Shown: one piece after another, positions 1 through 7,994 of the stretch
Layout of the letters: each line of letters starts with the position of its first letter
Position numbering within the stretch: the first letter of the stretch is position 1
From: Solimonas soli DSM 21787
Lineage (GTDB): Bacteria; Pseudomonadota; Gammaproteobacteria; Nevskiales; Nevskiaceae
Length of the DNA: 64,000 nucleotides
Reading direction: 5' to 3'
Assembly: GCF_000474945.1 (NCBI RefSeq)
Contig: NZ_KI440837.1
Span: 124,001 to 188,000 of the forward strand
Position numbers and translations under genes: made by a program
Notes under the pieces: generated by a model
What the model saw: the letters and a program-made list of their open reading frames with translations, nothing else
Told to the model about the DNA's origin: nothing
Database searches by the model: none

Positions 1-368
1 TGCGCGGTGCGCGTGTTGTCGGTGCCGTCGAGCGTGATCGCGTGATGGTCGCGCACGCAGTGGATGAAGTGGTTGGCCTGCTGCGGCGGCAGGTCGACCT
101 TGACGATCACCAGCTCGGATTCGACGTGCTCGGCGCTCGACAGATCGGCGATCTCGACGACGTCGATCAGCTTGCGCGTCTGCTTGATGATCTGCTCGAT
201 CACCGCGTCCGAGCCGCTGGTGACGAGCGTCAGGCGCGACACCGCCGGATCGAGCGTCGGCGCCACCGACAGCGAGTCGATGTTGTAGCCGCGCGCCGCG
301 AACATGCCCGCCACGCGCGCGAGCGCGCCGGCCTCGTTTTGCAGCAGGATCGAGATGATGTGACGCAT
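1..368 (-). CDS. ilvN: acetolactate synthase small (regulatory) subunit, 3' end outside window
   Basis: Regulatory subunit of acetohydroxyacid synthase, the first common enzyme of valine, leucine and isoleucine synthesis; it binds the catalytic subunit and gives valine feedback. Reading leftward from the ATG at 366-368 gives MRHIISILLQNEAGALARV, the classic N-terminal ACT domain. It is followed by GYNIDSLSVAP, TLVTSG and KLIDVVEIADL, all family hallmarks. About 122 codons are present and the C-terminal half lies off the left edge. The usual arrangement is large then small subunit on one strand; here the large subunit gene is divergent, with 148 bp between the start codons. ilvH would be an equally good name. 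Identity is very sure; the symbol is a convention. Confidence 0.93.
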   Translation of the reverse strand, partial: MRHIISILLQNEAGALARVAGMFAARGYNIDSLSVAPTLDPAVSRLTLVTSGSDAVIEQIIKQTRKLIDVVEIADLSSAEHVESELVIVKVDLPPQQANHFIHCVRDHHAITLDGTDNTRTA

Positions 369-451
369 AGGGGCGCGCATGATAGTGGCTCGCGCCCGGA
401 AAATCACTCAAAAATTGCGCCGCGGCTAGCACGAACGCGGCGCTGCGGCTA

Positions 452-481
452 TTGGGGGCGCCCCTCAAATGGCGCTAATAT
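452..481 (+). promoter_or_regulatory. candidate ilvB promoter in the ilvN/ilvB divergent region
   Basis: TTGGGG (452-457), an 18-nt spacer and TAATAT (476-481) form a plausible sigma-70 promoter reading toward ilvB, giving a leader of about 30 nt. A 10-bp palindrome GGGGCGCCCC (455-464) overlaps the -35 side. The open reading frame extends upstream to 469, but that ATG precedes the -10 box, which supports the start at 517. The motif match is only moderate. Confidence 0.35.
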
Positions 482-516
482 CGCGCCCCCTTCGTGGCCG
501 ACCGCCCCTGACGAAC

Positions 517-2361
517 ATGAACGCCGTGCTGAAGACCCCGCATCCGCTCGCTGGCCACACCATGACCGGCGCCGAGATGCTCGTCCAGATCCTCGCCGAC
601 GAGGGCGTGGACGTCGTCTTCGGCTACAGCGGCGGCGCCATTCTGCCCAGCTACGACGCGATCTTCCGCTTCAATGCCGCGCACGCCAGGGCCGACGGCA
701 GCGAACCGATGCCGCTGATCGTGCCGGCCAACGAGCAGGCCGCCGGCTTCATGGCCGCCGGCTATTCGCGCGCCTCGGGCAAGGTCGGCGTCTGCATGGT
801 GACCTCCGGCCCCGGCGCGACCAACACGGTGACGCCGGTGCGCGACTGCATGGCCGACTCGATCCCGATGGTGGTGATCTGCGGCCAGGTGCCGACCGCC
901 GCGGTCGGCACCGACGCCTTCCAGGAGGCGCCGATCAGCTCGATCATGGGCGCCGCCGCCAAGCACGTGTTCCTGGTCACCGACGCCACCAAGCTCGAAG
1001 CGACCGTGCGCAGCGCCTTCGAGATCGCCCGCACCGGCCGCCCGGGTCCGGTCGTGGTCGACATCCCGAAGGATGTGCAGAACTGGTCCGGCCCGTTCCG
1101 CGGCGAAGGCACGCTGCCGCTGCCCGGCTACCGCGCGCGCCTCAAGGAGGTCTACGAGAACCGCGTGCAGCCGGCGCAGGCCGAGGCATTCCTGGAACTG
1201 CTGAAGGCGTCGAAGCGGCCGCTGATCTACGCCGGCGGCGGCGTGATCCACGGCGAAGCCGCGGCGAGCCTGCGCGCCTTCGCCAAGGCCTTCGGCATCC
1301 CGGTGACGACCACGCTGATGGGCATCGGCGCCTACGACACCACCGAGCCGCTGTGCCTGCAGATGCTCGGCATGCACGGCACCGCGTTCGCCAACTACGC
1401 GGTCGACGACTGCGATTTCCTGATCGCCATCGGCGCGCGCTTCGACGATCGCGTCGCCGGCAATCCGGCGCGTTTCGCGCCGAGCGCGAAGGCCATCGCC
1501 CACTTCGACATCGATCCGTCGGAGATCAACAAGGTCAAGCGCGTGCACTGGCATCACGTCGGCGAGCTGAACGCGGCGCTGACCACGCTGCGCGAACACA
1601 TCGCGGCACAGGGCTTCAGGCCCGACTACACGGCCTGGCACGCGCACATCGCCGAGCTGAAAAAGACCTACGCGATGAACTACGAGCGCGGCGGCGAGTG
1701 GATCCAGCCGCATGCGGTGATCGAGACGATCAATCGCATCACCAGGGGTGAAGCGGTGGTCGCCACCGGCGTCGGCCAGCACCAGATGTGGGCCGCGCAG
1801 TATTTCGATTTCAAGGAGCCGCGCCTGTGGCTGACCTCGGGCTCGATGGGCACCATGGGCTTCGGCCTGCCGGCCGCGCTCGGCGCCGCCTACGCGGCCA
1901 GGGGCAAGGTCGTCATCGACATCGACGGCGATGCCTCGATCCGCATGAACTACGGCGAGCTGGAAACGGCGACGACCTACAACATCCCGGTCAAGATCGT
2001 GGTGCTGAACAATGTCGGCGACGGCATGGTCAAGCAGTGGCAGCGCCTGTTCTTCGAATCGCGCTACTCGGGCTCCGACAAGACACTGCACCAGAAGGAC
2101 TTCATCAAGGCTGCCGAGGCCGACGGCTACAAGTTCGCGGCGCGCGTCGAGAAGAAGGCCGATCTCGATCGCGTGGTCGCCGAGTTCATCGCCTTCGACG
2201 GTCCGGCCTTCCTCGAAGTGATGATCGACCCGATGGCCTCGGTCTATCCGATGGTCGGCCCCGGCCAGGCCTACGAGCAGATGATCACCGGCGACTGGAT
2301 TCCCACGCGCGGCGCCAAGCCGGCCGAGCGGGTCGACGCCAGCAGCACGCAGATGTTCTAG
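517..2361 (+). CDS. ilvB: acetolactate synthase large (catalytic) subunit
   Basis: ThDP-dependent synthesis of acetolactate or acetohydroxybutyrate from pyruvate, paired with the small subunit encoded divergently. It has 614 residues, a normal length. The catalytic glutamate lies in VPANEQAAGF (Glu73). The cofactor motif is the variant GDAS...VVLNN rather than the GDGS of E. coli IlvB/IlvI. This variant, with the MVKQWQ stretch, is also known from fungal and alphaproteobacterial enzymes. The ATG at 517 is chosen because the family N-terminus (MTGAEMLVQIL) follows shortly and the in-frame ATG at 469 lies upstream of the likely -10 box. The C-terminal FLEVMID...PMVGPG region is complete. There is no ilvC in the window. 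Confidence 0.95.
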   Translation: MNAVLKTPHPLAGHTMTGAEMLVQILADEGVDVVFGYSGGAILPSYDAIFRFNAAHARADGSEPMPLIVPANEQAAGFMAAGYSRASGKVGVCMVTSGPGATNTVTPVRDCMADSIPMVVICGQVPTAAVGTDAFQEAPISSIMGAAAKHVFLVTDATKLEATVRSAFEIARTGRPGPVVVDIPKDVQNWSGPFRGEGTLPLPGYRARLKEVYENRVQPAQAEAFLELLKASKRPLIYAGGGVIHGEAAASLRAFAKAFGIPVTTTLMGIGAYDTTEPLCLQMLGMHGTAFANYAVDDCDFLIAIGARFDDRVAGNPARFAPSAKAIAHFDIDPSEINKVKRVHWHHVGELNAALTTLREHIAAQGFRPDYTAWHAHIAELKKTYAMNYERGGEWIQPHAVIETINRITRGEAVVATGVGQHQMWAAQYFDFKEPRLWLTSGSMGTMGFGLPAALGAAYAARGKVVIDIDGDASIRMNYGELETATTYNIPVKIVVLNNVGDGMVKQWQRLFFESRYSGSDKTLHQKDFIKAAEADGYKFAARVEKKADLDRVVAEFIAFDGPAFLEVMIDPMASVYPMVGPGQAYEQMITGDWIPTRGAKPAERVDASSTQMF

Positions 2362-2459
2362 ACCTCTGCTAACGTACCGCCGTCGCCGCGGGAGGTCGCG
2401 GCGCATCGACGGGGACGCTGTGTTCTGGACGTGCGGGCGCGACCACCAGTGTCGCGGCG

Positions 2460-3905
2460 GTGACGGGCCGATCCCTTCGGCAAGGGGCGCCGAAGCGGCG
2501 CTGGGGCGTCCGGCTCCCGTTGCTTCCTGTCCGAGCGCCGACACCACCCATCCTGTCCGGCGCTTCGCCGGCCCCGGCAAGCGGGCCTGAGCGCGTGGGC
2601 GAATCGACGGACGAGCATTCCGCAGTCGCCGACGCCCAGGCTCCGCCGTCCGCCACGGCTGCCGGCGGCGCGCTGCGCCGGCGCGGACGAGCCCCGACGC
2701 TCACCAGTTACGAGGTGTCGCGCGCGAACGCCACGCCGGGCGCGACGATCGAACCGCGCGACGTCCAGCAGCTCGAAGCGATGGCCCGCGGCCAGCGCGG
2801 CCGCTATCGTCTCAGTCCGGCACTGGAAAGCGAATTCCAGGCGGACATGCGCCTGTCGGCGCGCACCGCGCGCATTTGCGTCGCCCTGCTGACCTTCGCG
2901 CTGTTCGTCAGCGCACCGCTGTGGACGCGCCTGATTTTCGCCACGCCCGTCGAGACCGCCGGGCTGATGACCGTCATCGAACTGGCCGTCATGGCGCCGC
3001 TGTTCGGCCTGCTGACCTTCGTCGTCGCGCGCTATCCCACGTCGGAAGGCGTCGAATGGTTCCTGATCGGCGCCTTCGTCGTCGAAATGGTCACCGTCGA
3101 GATCGTGCGCTACATCAGCCGCTCCGCCGGTTTCGAGATCGAGCCTTCGATCGCCGTCACCGTGCCCGTCGCTCTGATGGGCCTGGCGCGCCTGCGCGTG
3201 CGGCACTGCGTGATGTTCATCGCCGTCTACGTCATCGCCATGCTCGGCCTCGCCCGGCTGTGGCCGGACAGCGGCGCGCACCGCAGCGCGACGGCCTGGC
3301 TGATGGAGGTCCTGCTGCTCGGCATGGTGCTGCTGTCGGTGGTTCTCATGCGCCTGTCGCTGCGCCGGCAATGGGCATCGACCCGATTGCTGGAGATGAT
3401 GGCCTATCGCGACGCGCTGACCGGCCTGTCGAACCGGCGCGCCTTCGAGGATCACTACGACGCCATGCTGCAGGCGCTGCCGCGCGGCGAGCACGGCACG
3501 CTGCTGTTCGCGCTGATCGACCTCGATCACTTCAAGGCGCTCAACGATCATTACGGACATGACTACGGCGATGGCGCGCTGGCCGAAGTGGGCGTCGCGC
3601 TCGCCGGGCTCGCCCGTCGCCCGCTCGACATGGCGGCGCGGATCGGCGGCGAGGAGTTCGCCCTGCTGCTTTACGACTGCGCGGCGGACGCCGCCGCGGC
3701 GCGCGCGCAGGCCATCATCGAGGCCATCAGCGGCCTGGGCATCGAGCACGTCGCCAGCCCGACCGGCACGCTGACCTGCAGCGCCGGCGTCGTCGTGGTC
3801 AGCGCCAAGGAGCCGGAGGCGCTTTCCGACGCCTATCGCCGCGCCGACGAATGCCTCTATCAGGCCAAGCGACGCGGCCGCAACACCTACCGCCTGCTGG
3901 TCTGA
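2460..3905 (+). CDS. membrane-anchored GGDEF diguanylate cyclase
   Basis: Predicted to make cyclic di-GMP from two GTP at the inner membrane. A block of about six hydrophobic segments (roughly residues 135-310 of the longest reading) precedes a C-terminal GGDEF domain with DALTGLSNRRAF, the active-site loop GGEEF and the conserved end ADECLYQAKRRGRN. An allosteric I-site (RPLD) lies five residues before GGEEF, so product inhibition is expected. The start is uncertain. The first 107 codons are Pro/Arg/Ala-rich with weak coding character and no ribosome site, and the ATG at 2781 may be the true start. If so, 2362-2780 is an intergenic stretch in which I see nothing else. No sensory domain beyond the membrane part is recognised. 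Confidence 0.88.
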   Translation: MTGRSLRQGAPKRRWGVRLPLLPVRAPTPPILSGASPAPASGPERVGESTDEHSAVADAQAPPSATAAGGALRRRGRAPTLTSYEVSRANATPGATIEPRDVQQLEAMARGQRGRYRLSPALESEFQADMRLSARTARICVALLTFALFVSAPLWTRLIFATPVETAGLMTVIELAVMAPLFGLLTFVVARYPTSEGVEWFLIGAFVVEMVTVEIVRYISRSAGFEIEPSIAVTVPVALMGLARLRVRHCVMFIAVYVIAMLGLARLWPDSGAHRSATAWLMEVLLLGMVLLSVVLMRLSLRRQWASTRLLEMMAYRDALTGLSNRRAFEDHYDAMLQALPRGEHGTLLFALIDLDHFKALNDHYGHDYGDGALAEVGVALAGLARRPLDMAARIGGEEFALLLYDCAADAAAARAQAIIEAISGLGIEHVASPTGTLTCSAGVVVVSAKEPEALSDAYRRADECLYQAKRRGRNTYRLLV

Positions 3906-3914
3906 AGCCGGGCG

Positions 3915-4424
3915 TCAGCGCCGCGCGCGGCCGGCGAAGCGCGGATTGCGCACCGGCTGCGAATCGCGCGGCTCGACGATGTCCCCGCTTTCGTTGACGA
4001 GCGCGACGCGCAGCCGCTCGCCGTTGCGGCGGTCGCGCAGCAGCACCGGACCGCCGTGTGGCGCGGCCAGATGACGGTCGCCCCACTGCATGAGGCCGAC
4101 CACGACCGGCAGCAAGTCGACGCCCTTGCGCGTCAGCCGGTATTCGTGGCGCGGCCGCGCGCCTTCGTCGCGATAGCCCTGGCGGCGGATGATGCCGGCG
4201 TCGAGCAGCTTCTTCAGCCGCACCGCCAGCACCGCGCTCGAGCAGCCCGTGTAGCGCGCGAAATCGTCGAAGCGGTGCACGCCCTGGAACAGCTCGCGCA
4301 GCAGCAGCAGGCTCCAGCGGTCGCCGATGAAGGCGACGGCCGCGGCGACCGAACAGTCCTCGACCAGCTGCAGGCGCAGCTCGGGCGTCAGCGGCAGGGC
4401 GGTTTCGGGCTTTCTGGCTTTCAT
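3915..4424 (-). CDS. HxlR-family transcriptional regulator
   Basis: Small winged-helix DNA-binding protein (169 aa). The core CSVAAAVAFIGDRWSLLLLR, with FDDFARYTGCSSAVLAVRLK and the wing YRLTRKGVDLLPVV, is typical of HxlR/YodB proteins, which often sense quinones, aldehydes or other electrophiles. The C-terminal 50 residues are a short extension beyond the usual length. The start at 4424 is preferred over the in-frame ATG at 4439, because the latter falls inside the likely -10 box of its own promoter. It is divergent from the thioesterase gene at 4488, the likely target together with itself. The effector cannot be told from sequence. Confidence 0.88.
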   Translation of the reverse strand: MKARKPETALPLTPELRLQLVEDCSVAAAVAFIGDRWSLLLLRELFQGVHRFDDFARYTGCSSAVLAVRLKKLLDAGIIRRQGYRDEGARPRHEYRLTRKGVDLLPVVVGLMQWGDRHLAAPHGGPVLLRDRRNGERLRVALVNESGDIVEPRDSQPVRNPRFAGRARR

Positions 4425-4434
4425 TGACAAAGCC

Positions 4435-4473
4435 AGCATAGCGCCGCCAGACTCGGCTTCCAAATCCGAAGCC
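4435..4473. promoter_or_regulatory. hxlR promoter with inverted-repeat operator candidate
   Basis: On the minus strand TTGGAA (4458-4463), a 17-nt spacer and TATGCT (4435-4440) read toward the HxlR gene and place the transcript start only a few bases before its ATG. An inverted repeat GGCTTC-N7-GAAGCC (4455-4460 / 4468-4473) covers the -35 box. This is the expected place for autorepression and for control of the divergent thioesterase gene. Confidence 0.45.
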
Positions 4474-4487
4474 AGCCGGGAAACGCC

Positions 4488-4994
4488 ATGGCCGATACCA
4501 CCGCCTCCCCCAGCCCGCGCTACGGCGTGGTACCGCCCGCCGAGCGCGGCAGCACCAGCGGCCTGCGGTTCCTGCAGGCGATGCTCGCCGGACAGCTGCC
4601 CGCCCCGCCGATCACCGAAATCATGGCGATCACGCTCGAAAGCGCGCGCGAGGGCGCAGTGGTGATGCACGGCGCGCCGCAGCGCGAGCACCTCAATCCG
4701 CTCGGCAGCGTGCACGGCGGCTATGCCTGCACCCTGCTCGACTCGGTGATGGGCTGCGCCGTGCATTCGACGCTGGCCGCCGGCGAGGGCTACACGACGA
4801 TCGAGCTCAAGGTGAACCTGACGCGCACCATCCTGCCCGGCATGCGCGTGCGCGGCGTCGGCACCATCCTCAATCGCGGCAGGCAGCTGGCGACCGCCGA
4901 GGGCCGCATCTTCGCCGAGGACGGCAAGCTGCTGGCGCACGCGGTGACCACCTGCCTGATCTTCCCGATCGAGCAGACGCGCGCCGCCGCGTAG
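4488..4994 (+). CDS. PaaI-family hotdog acyl-CoA thioesterase
   Basis: Hotdog-fold protein of 168 aa, probably hydrolysing aromatic or medium-chain acyl-CoA. The diagnostic stretch is HLNPLGSVHGGYACTLLDS, containing the HGG motif on the central hot-dog helix, followed by TTIELKVNLTRTILPGM and GRIFAEDGKLLAHAVTTCLIF, as in the PaaI/YdiI group. The start ATG is at 4488. The gene is divergent from an HxlR regulator with a shared control region. Substrate specificity is not readable from sequence. Confidence 0.87.
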   Translation: MADTTASPSPRYGVVPPAERGSTSGLRFLQAMLAGQLPAPPITEIMAITLESAREGAVVMHGAPQREHLNPLGSVHGGYACTLLDSVMGCAVHSTLAAGEGYTTIELKVNLTRTILPGMRVRGVGTILNRGRQLATAEGRIFAEDGKLLAHAVTTCLIFPIEQTRAAA

Positions 4995-5014
4995 CGGCGC
5001 ACGCCGCGCCGCGC

Positions 5015-5020
5015 CACAAT
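5015..5020 (+). promoter_or_regulatory. -10 box of a likely leaderless promoter (GNAT gene)
   Basis: CACAAT ends exactly six bases before the ATG at 5027, so transcription would begin at or next to the start codon. The same spacing is seen before tetR and rnhA in this window. No clear -35 is visible. Confidence 0.35.
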
Positions 5021-5026
5021 CGCCGC

Positions 5027-5518
5027 ATGCAGGCATTCACGCTCCATTGCGGCTACGTGCCCGGCGCCCTCGGCCGCATCGCCGAACTGCACGGCTGCTA
5101 CTACGCATGGCACTGGCAGTTGGGCGCCTTCTTCGAAGCACGCGTCGCGCGCGATCTCGGCGAATTCATGAGCCGCTACGACGAGCGCCGCGATGGCTTG
5201 TGGACGGCGCAGTGCGGCGGCCGCATCGAAGGCTCGATCGCCATCGACGGCCTGCACGCCGAGCGCGCCGCGCACCTGCGCTGGTTCATCGCCGGCGACG
5301 CGCTGCGCGGCAACGGCGTCGGTCATCGCCTGCTCGGCAGCGCCCTCGCCTTCTGCCGCGAGCGCGGTTACCGCGCCGTGGAGCTGTGGACCTTCGCCGG
5401 CCTCGACGCCGCGCGACGGCTCTACGAACAGGCCGGCTTCGTGCTCGCCGAGGAGTTCGACGGCACGCAATGGGGACGCGCGCTGCGCGAACAGCGTTTC
5501 CAGCTCGCGCTCGCGTGA
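5027..5518 (+). CDS. GNAT-family N-acetyltransferase
   Basis: Acetyl-CoA-dependent acetyltransferase of 163 aa. The acetyl-CoA binding motif A appears as LRGNGVGHRLLGSALAFCRE (R/Q-x-x-G-x-G/A type), preceded by HLRWFIAGDA and followed by RRLYEQAGFVLAEEF, the standard GNAT end. Substrate unknown. The stop codon overlaps the GTG start of the downstream LysR-type gene by four bases (GTGA). The two are therefore probably translated together, and the regulator may serve this gene or the same stimulus. GNAT-MarR/LysR pairings of this kind occur elsewhere, so a real pairing is plausible. Confidence 0.85.
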   Translation: MQAFTLHCGYVPGALGRIAELHGCYYAWHWQLGAFFEARVARDLGEFMSRYDERRDGLWTAQCGGRIEGSIAIDGLHAERAAHLRWFIAGDALRGNGVGHRLLGSALAFCRERGYRAVELWTFAGLDAARRLYEQAGFVLAEEFDGTQWGRALREQRFQLALA

Positions 5519-6414
5519 AGTTCCGCCGCCTGCCGCCGCTGCACACGCTGCAGGCCTTCGAGGCGGCCGCGCGCACCTTGTCGTTCAAGGCCGCGGCGTC
5601 CGAGCTGCACCTGACCGCCTCGGCGATCAGCCACCAGATCAAGGCGCTCGAAGCCTTCCTCGGCTTCACGCTGTTCCGCCGCGGCAACCGCTCGCTGGAA
5701 CTGACCGACGGCGGCCGCGACTACCTCGCCGTCGTGCGCGACACGCTGGCGCGCCTGCGCGACGGCAGCCAGCGCGTCGCCCAGCGCCATGCGCGCGCCA
5801 GGCTGAAGATCAGCATGGGCCCGTTCATCGGCAGCGAGGTCATCCTGCCGGCGCTGTCGGCGTTCCAGGAAAAGCATCCGGACATCGACGTGCACATCGA
5901 GACCACGCTGCGCCCGGTCGATCTGCTGCACGAGGACATCGACATCGCGCTGCGCTTCGGCGACGGCCAGTGGCCGAAGCTCGGCGTGGTGCCGCTGATG
6001 CGCATGTCGGCTGTGCCGGTGTGCTCGCCGGGGCTGGCACGCGCGCTGCGGCAGCGCGCGCCGGGCGACATCGGCGACCTCACCCTGATCCATTCGAGCC
6101 CGATGCCGAACGCCTGGGCGGACTGGGCGCGCCTGGTCGGCGCGACGCTGGGCCGGCCGAAGAACGATCTGTGGCTCGACAGCTATCTCGCCATCCTGCG
6201 CGCCGCCGAGCAGGGCCTCGGCCTGACCCTGGGACTGGTGCCGATGGTCAATCCCTGGTTGCGGCGCCGCAAGCTCGCCACGCCGTGGCCGAAGCTGCGC
6301 TCCGAGATTCCGCAGGGCTATTACCTGCTGCACCGCGACTCCGACCGCGAGCGGCGCGAAGTGATCGCTTTCCGCGACTGGCTGGTCGCCGACCTCGCGC
6401 GCCTGCTCGGCTGA
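5515..6414 (+). CDS. LysR-family regulator (GcvA-like)
   Basis: LysR-type regulator of 299 aa. The N-terminal helix-turn-helix reads LPPLHTLQAFEAAARTLSF then AASELHLTASAISHQIKALE. The effector-binding domain follows with DIDIALRFGDGQWPKLG, and the whole resembles the GcvA/AmpR-like branch. It starts with GTG at 5515-5517, overlapping the GNAT stop, which gives a full-length family N-terminus; no upstream in-frame start fits. Translational coupling to the acetyltransferase is likely. The target may be the acetyltransferase pair itself or the hydrolase downstream; nothing in the sequence decides. Confidence 0.88.
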   Translation: MKFRRLPPLHTLQAFEAAARTLSFKAAASELHLTASAISHQIKALEAFLGFTLFRRGNRSLELTDGGRDYLAVVRDTLARLRDGSQRVAQRHARARLKISMGPFIGSEVILPALSAFQEKHPDIDVHIETTLRPVDLLHEDIDIALRFGDGQWPKLGVVPLMRMSAVPVCSPGLARALRQRAPGDIGDLTLIHSSPMPNAWADWARLVGATLGRPKNDLWLDSYLAILRAAEQGLGLTLGLVPMVNPWLRRRKLATPWPKLRSEIPQGYYLLHRDSDRERREVIAFRDWLVADLARLLG

Positions 6415-6520
6415 GCCCGCCGCCGGATGAATGTCCTTCATCCGAAGCACGTCGCGATTTCGTTTGTCGCCGCCCGCGCGCGCGCCGAGACTGCGCCTAC
6501 CACTGGTTCGGGAGCGCGAC

Positions 6521-7417
6521 ATGCGCGATCAACAACACGATTTCAGCGAGATTCACCTGACGCTGACGGCCGGCGACGGCCATCTGCTCGCCGCCACCCT
6601 GTTCGAGCCGCGCGGCACGCCGTTCGCCGCGGTGCAGATCAACGGCGCCACCGGCGTGCGGCGCCGCTATTACCGCGCCTATGCGCAGTTCCTCGCCGCG
6701 CAGGGCTATGCGGTGCTGTGCTACGACTATCGCGGCATCGGCGACAGCCAGTGGCGCGGCATCGCGCCGCAGCAGCTGCGCATGCGCCACTGGGGCGAAC
6801 GCGATCTCGCCGCGATGCTCGCCTGGCTCAAGCAGCGTTATCCGCAAGCGCCGCTGTACACGATCGGCCACTCGGCCGGCGGCCAGCTGCTCGGCCTCGC
6901 CGCAAACAACCATCTGGTCGACGCGGCGCTGGCGATCGCCGCGCAGAGCGGCTACTGGCGCCTGTGGCCGGCACACCTGCAGCCGACGATGGCGGCGCTG
7001 TGGTACGGCGTGCTGCCGGCGGCGGTCGCGCTGCGCGGCAAGGTGCCGGCGGCGCTGATGGGCAGCGAACTGCCGGGCGGCGTGGCGCGCGAATGGGCGC
7101 GCTGGTGCCGCTCGCCGCACTACATCAGCGACGCCCGCGGCAGACCGCTGCGCGAACACTTCGACGCCTATCGCGGCCGCATGCGTTTCTATGCGATCGC
7201 CGACGACGCGTTCTACGCGCCGCTGGCCGCCGTGCGCGAACTCGCCGGCTTCTACCGTCACGCACGCAGCGACGTGCGCGTGCTCGACGGCCGCGCGCAC
7301 GGCCTGCACCGCCTCGGTCACTTCGGCTTCTTCCGCAGCGAGGCGCGCGTGCTGTGGCCGCTGACGCTCGCCTGGCTGCGCGACGCCGCCTCGCCGTCGC
7401 TGCCGCTCGCCGCCTGA
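6521..7417 (+). CDS. alpha/beta hydrolase (COG4757-like)
   Basis: Serine hydrolase of 298 aa. A strand-turn-helix nucleophile elbow GHSAGG and the region YAVLCYDYRGIGDS before it are characteristic; a late acid and the histidine in DGRAHGLHRLGHFGFF complete a credible triad. There is no signal peptide, so it is cytoplasmic. The ATG at 6521 is chosen because GGGAG stands about seven bases upstream; the longer reading from 6431 adds an Arg/Pro-rich tail without homology features. It is followed closely by the DUF4442 gene on the same strand. Substrate unknown, probably an ester or acyl compound. Confidence 0.83.
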   Translation: MRDQQHDFSEIHLTLTAGDGHLLAATLFEPRGTPFAAVQINGATGVRRRYYRAYAQFLAAQGYAVLCYDYRGIGDSQWRGIAPQQLRMRHWGERDLAAMLAWLKQRYPQAPLYTIGHSAGGQLLGLAANNHLVDAALAIAAQSGYWRLWPAHLQPTMAALWYGVLPAAVALRGKVPAALMGSELPGGVAREWARWCRSPHYISDARGRPLREHFDAYRGRMRFYAIADDAFYAPLAAVRELAGFYRHARSDVRVLDGRAHGLHRLGHFGFFRSEARVLWPLTLAWLRDAASPSLPLAA

Positions 7418-7439
7418 TCCCTCACGTCGTCCAGCCCTC

Positions 7440-7904
7440 ATGAATCCTGCCGAACTCTTCGCGCGTGCCCGCCGCTATCCGCTCGGCACGCGCCTGTTCT
7501 CGCGCGCCGTCACCTGGCGCGCGCCCTACTTCGCCTCGATCGCGCCGCGCTTCCTCGAGCTGCGCGCCGGCTTCTGCGAGGTAGCGATCCGCGACCGCCG
7601 CGCCGTGCACAACCATCTCGGCACCGTCAACGCGGTCGCCATGTGCGCGATGTGCGAGCTGGCCGCCGGCACCATGATCGACGCCTCGCTGCCCGCGGCC
7701 CTGCGCTGGATTCCGCGCGGCATGACGGTGCGCTACCTGAAGAAGGCCCAGGGCGATCTGGTGGTGCGCGCGACGCTCGACGAGATGCCCGGCGCCGAGC
7801 ATCGCGGCGACGTCGCGGTGCCGGCGCGCGTGCGCAACGCCGCCGGCGAGATCGTCATGGAGGCCGACATCACGATGTACGTCTCGCCGAAGCGTGCGGC
7901 GTGA
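7440..7904 (+). CDS. DUF4442 hotdog-fold protein, putative thioesterase
   Basis: 154-residue hotdog protein of the DUF4442 type. Features are VHNHLGTVNAVAMCAMCELAAG (the HN...G helix of the fold), RWIPRGMTVRYLKKA and a final acidic strand VMEADITMYVSPK. Such proteins are predicted acyl-CoA thioesterases, but few are characterised. It starts 22 bp after the hydrolase and likely belongs to the same transcript, followed 90 bp later by the enoyl-CoA hydratase. This context points to acyl-CoA metabolism. Confidence 0.82.
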   Translation: MNPAELFARARRYPLGTRLFSRAVTWRAPYFASIAPRFLELRAGFCEVAIRDRRAVHNHLGTVNAVAMCAMCELAAGTMIDASLPAALRWIPRGMTVRYLKKAQGDLVVRATLDEMPGAEHRGDVAVPARVRNAAGEIVMEADITMYVSPKRAA

Positions 7905-7994
7905 GCGCGAGCCGGCTCGTCCGGGCGCGGGAGGCGGGCGGCCGCGCTCCAGCCGTTACACTAGCGCTTCCGCATTCGATCGCCGGAATTGGCC

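Noticed and set aside
475-2580. 701-residue minus-strand frame over ilvB
   Set aside because: Antisense shadow of a clear acetolactate synthase; composition is typical of reversed GC-rich codons and no domain is seen.
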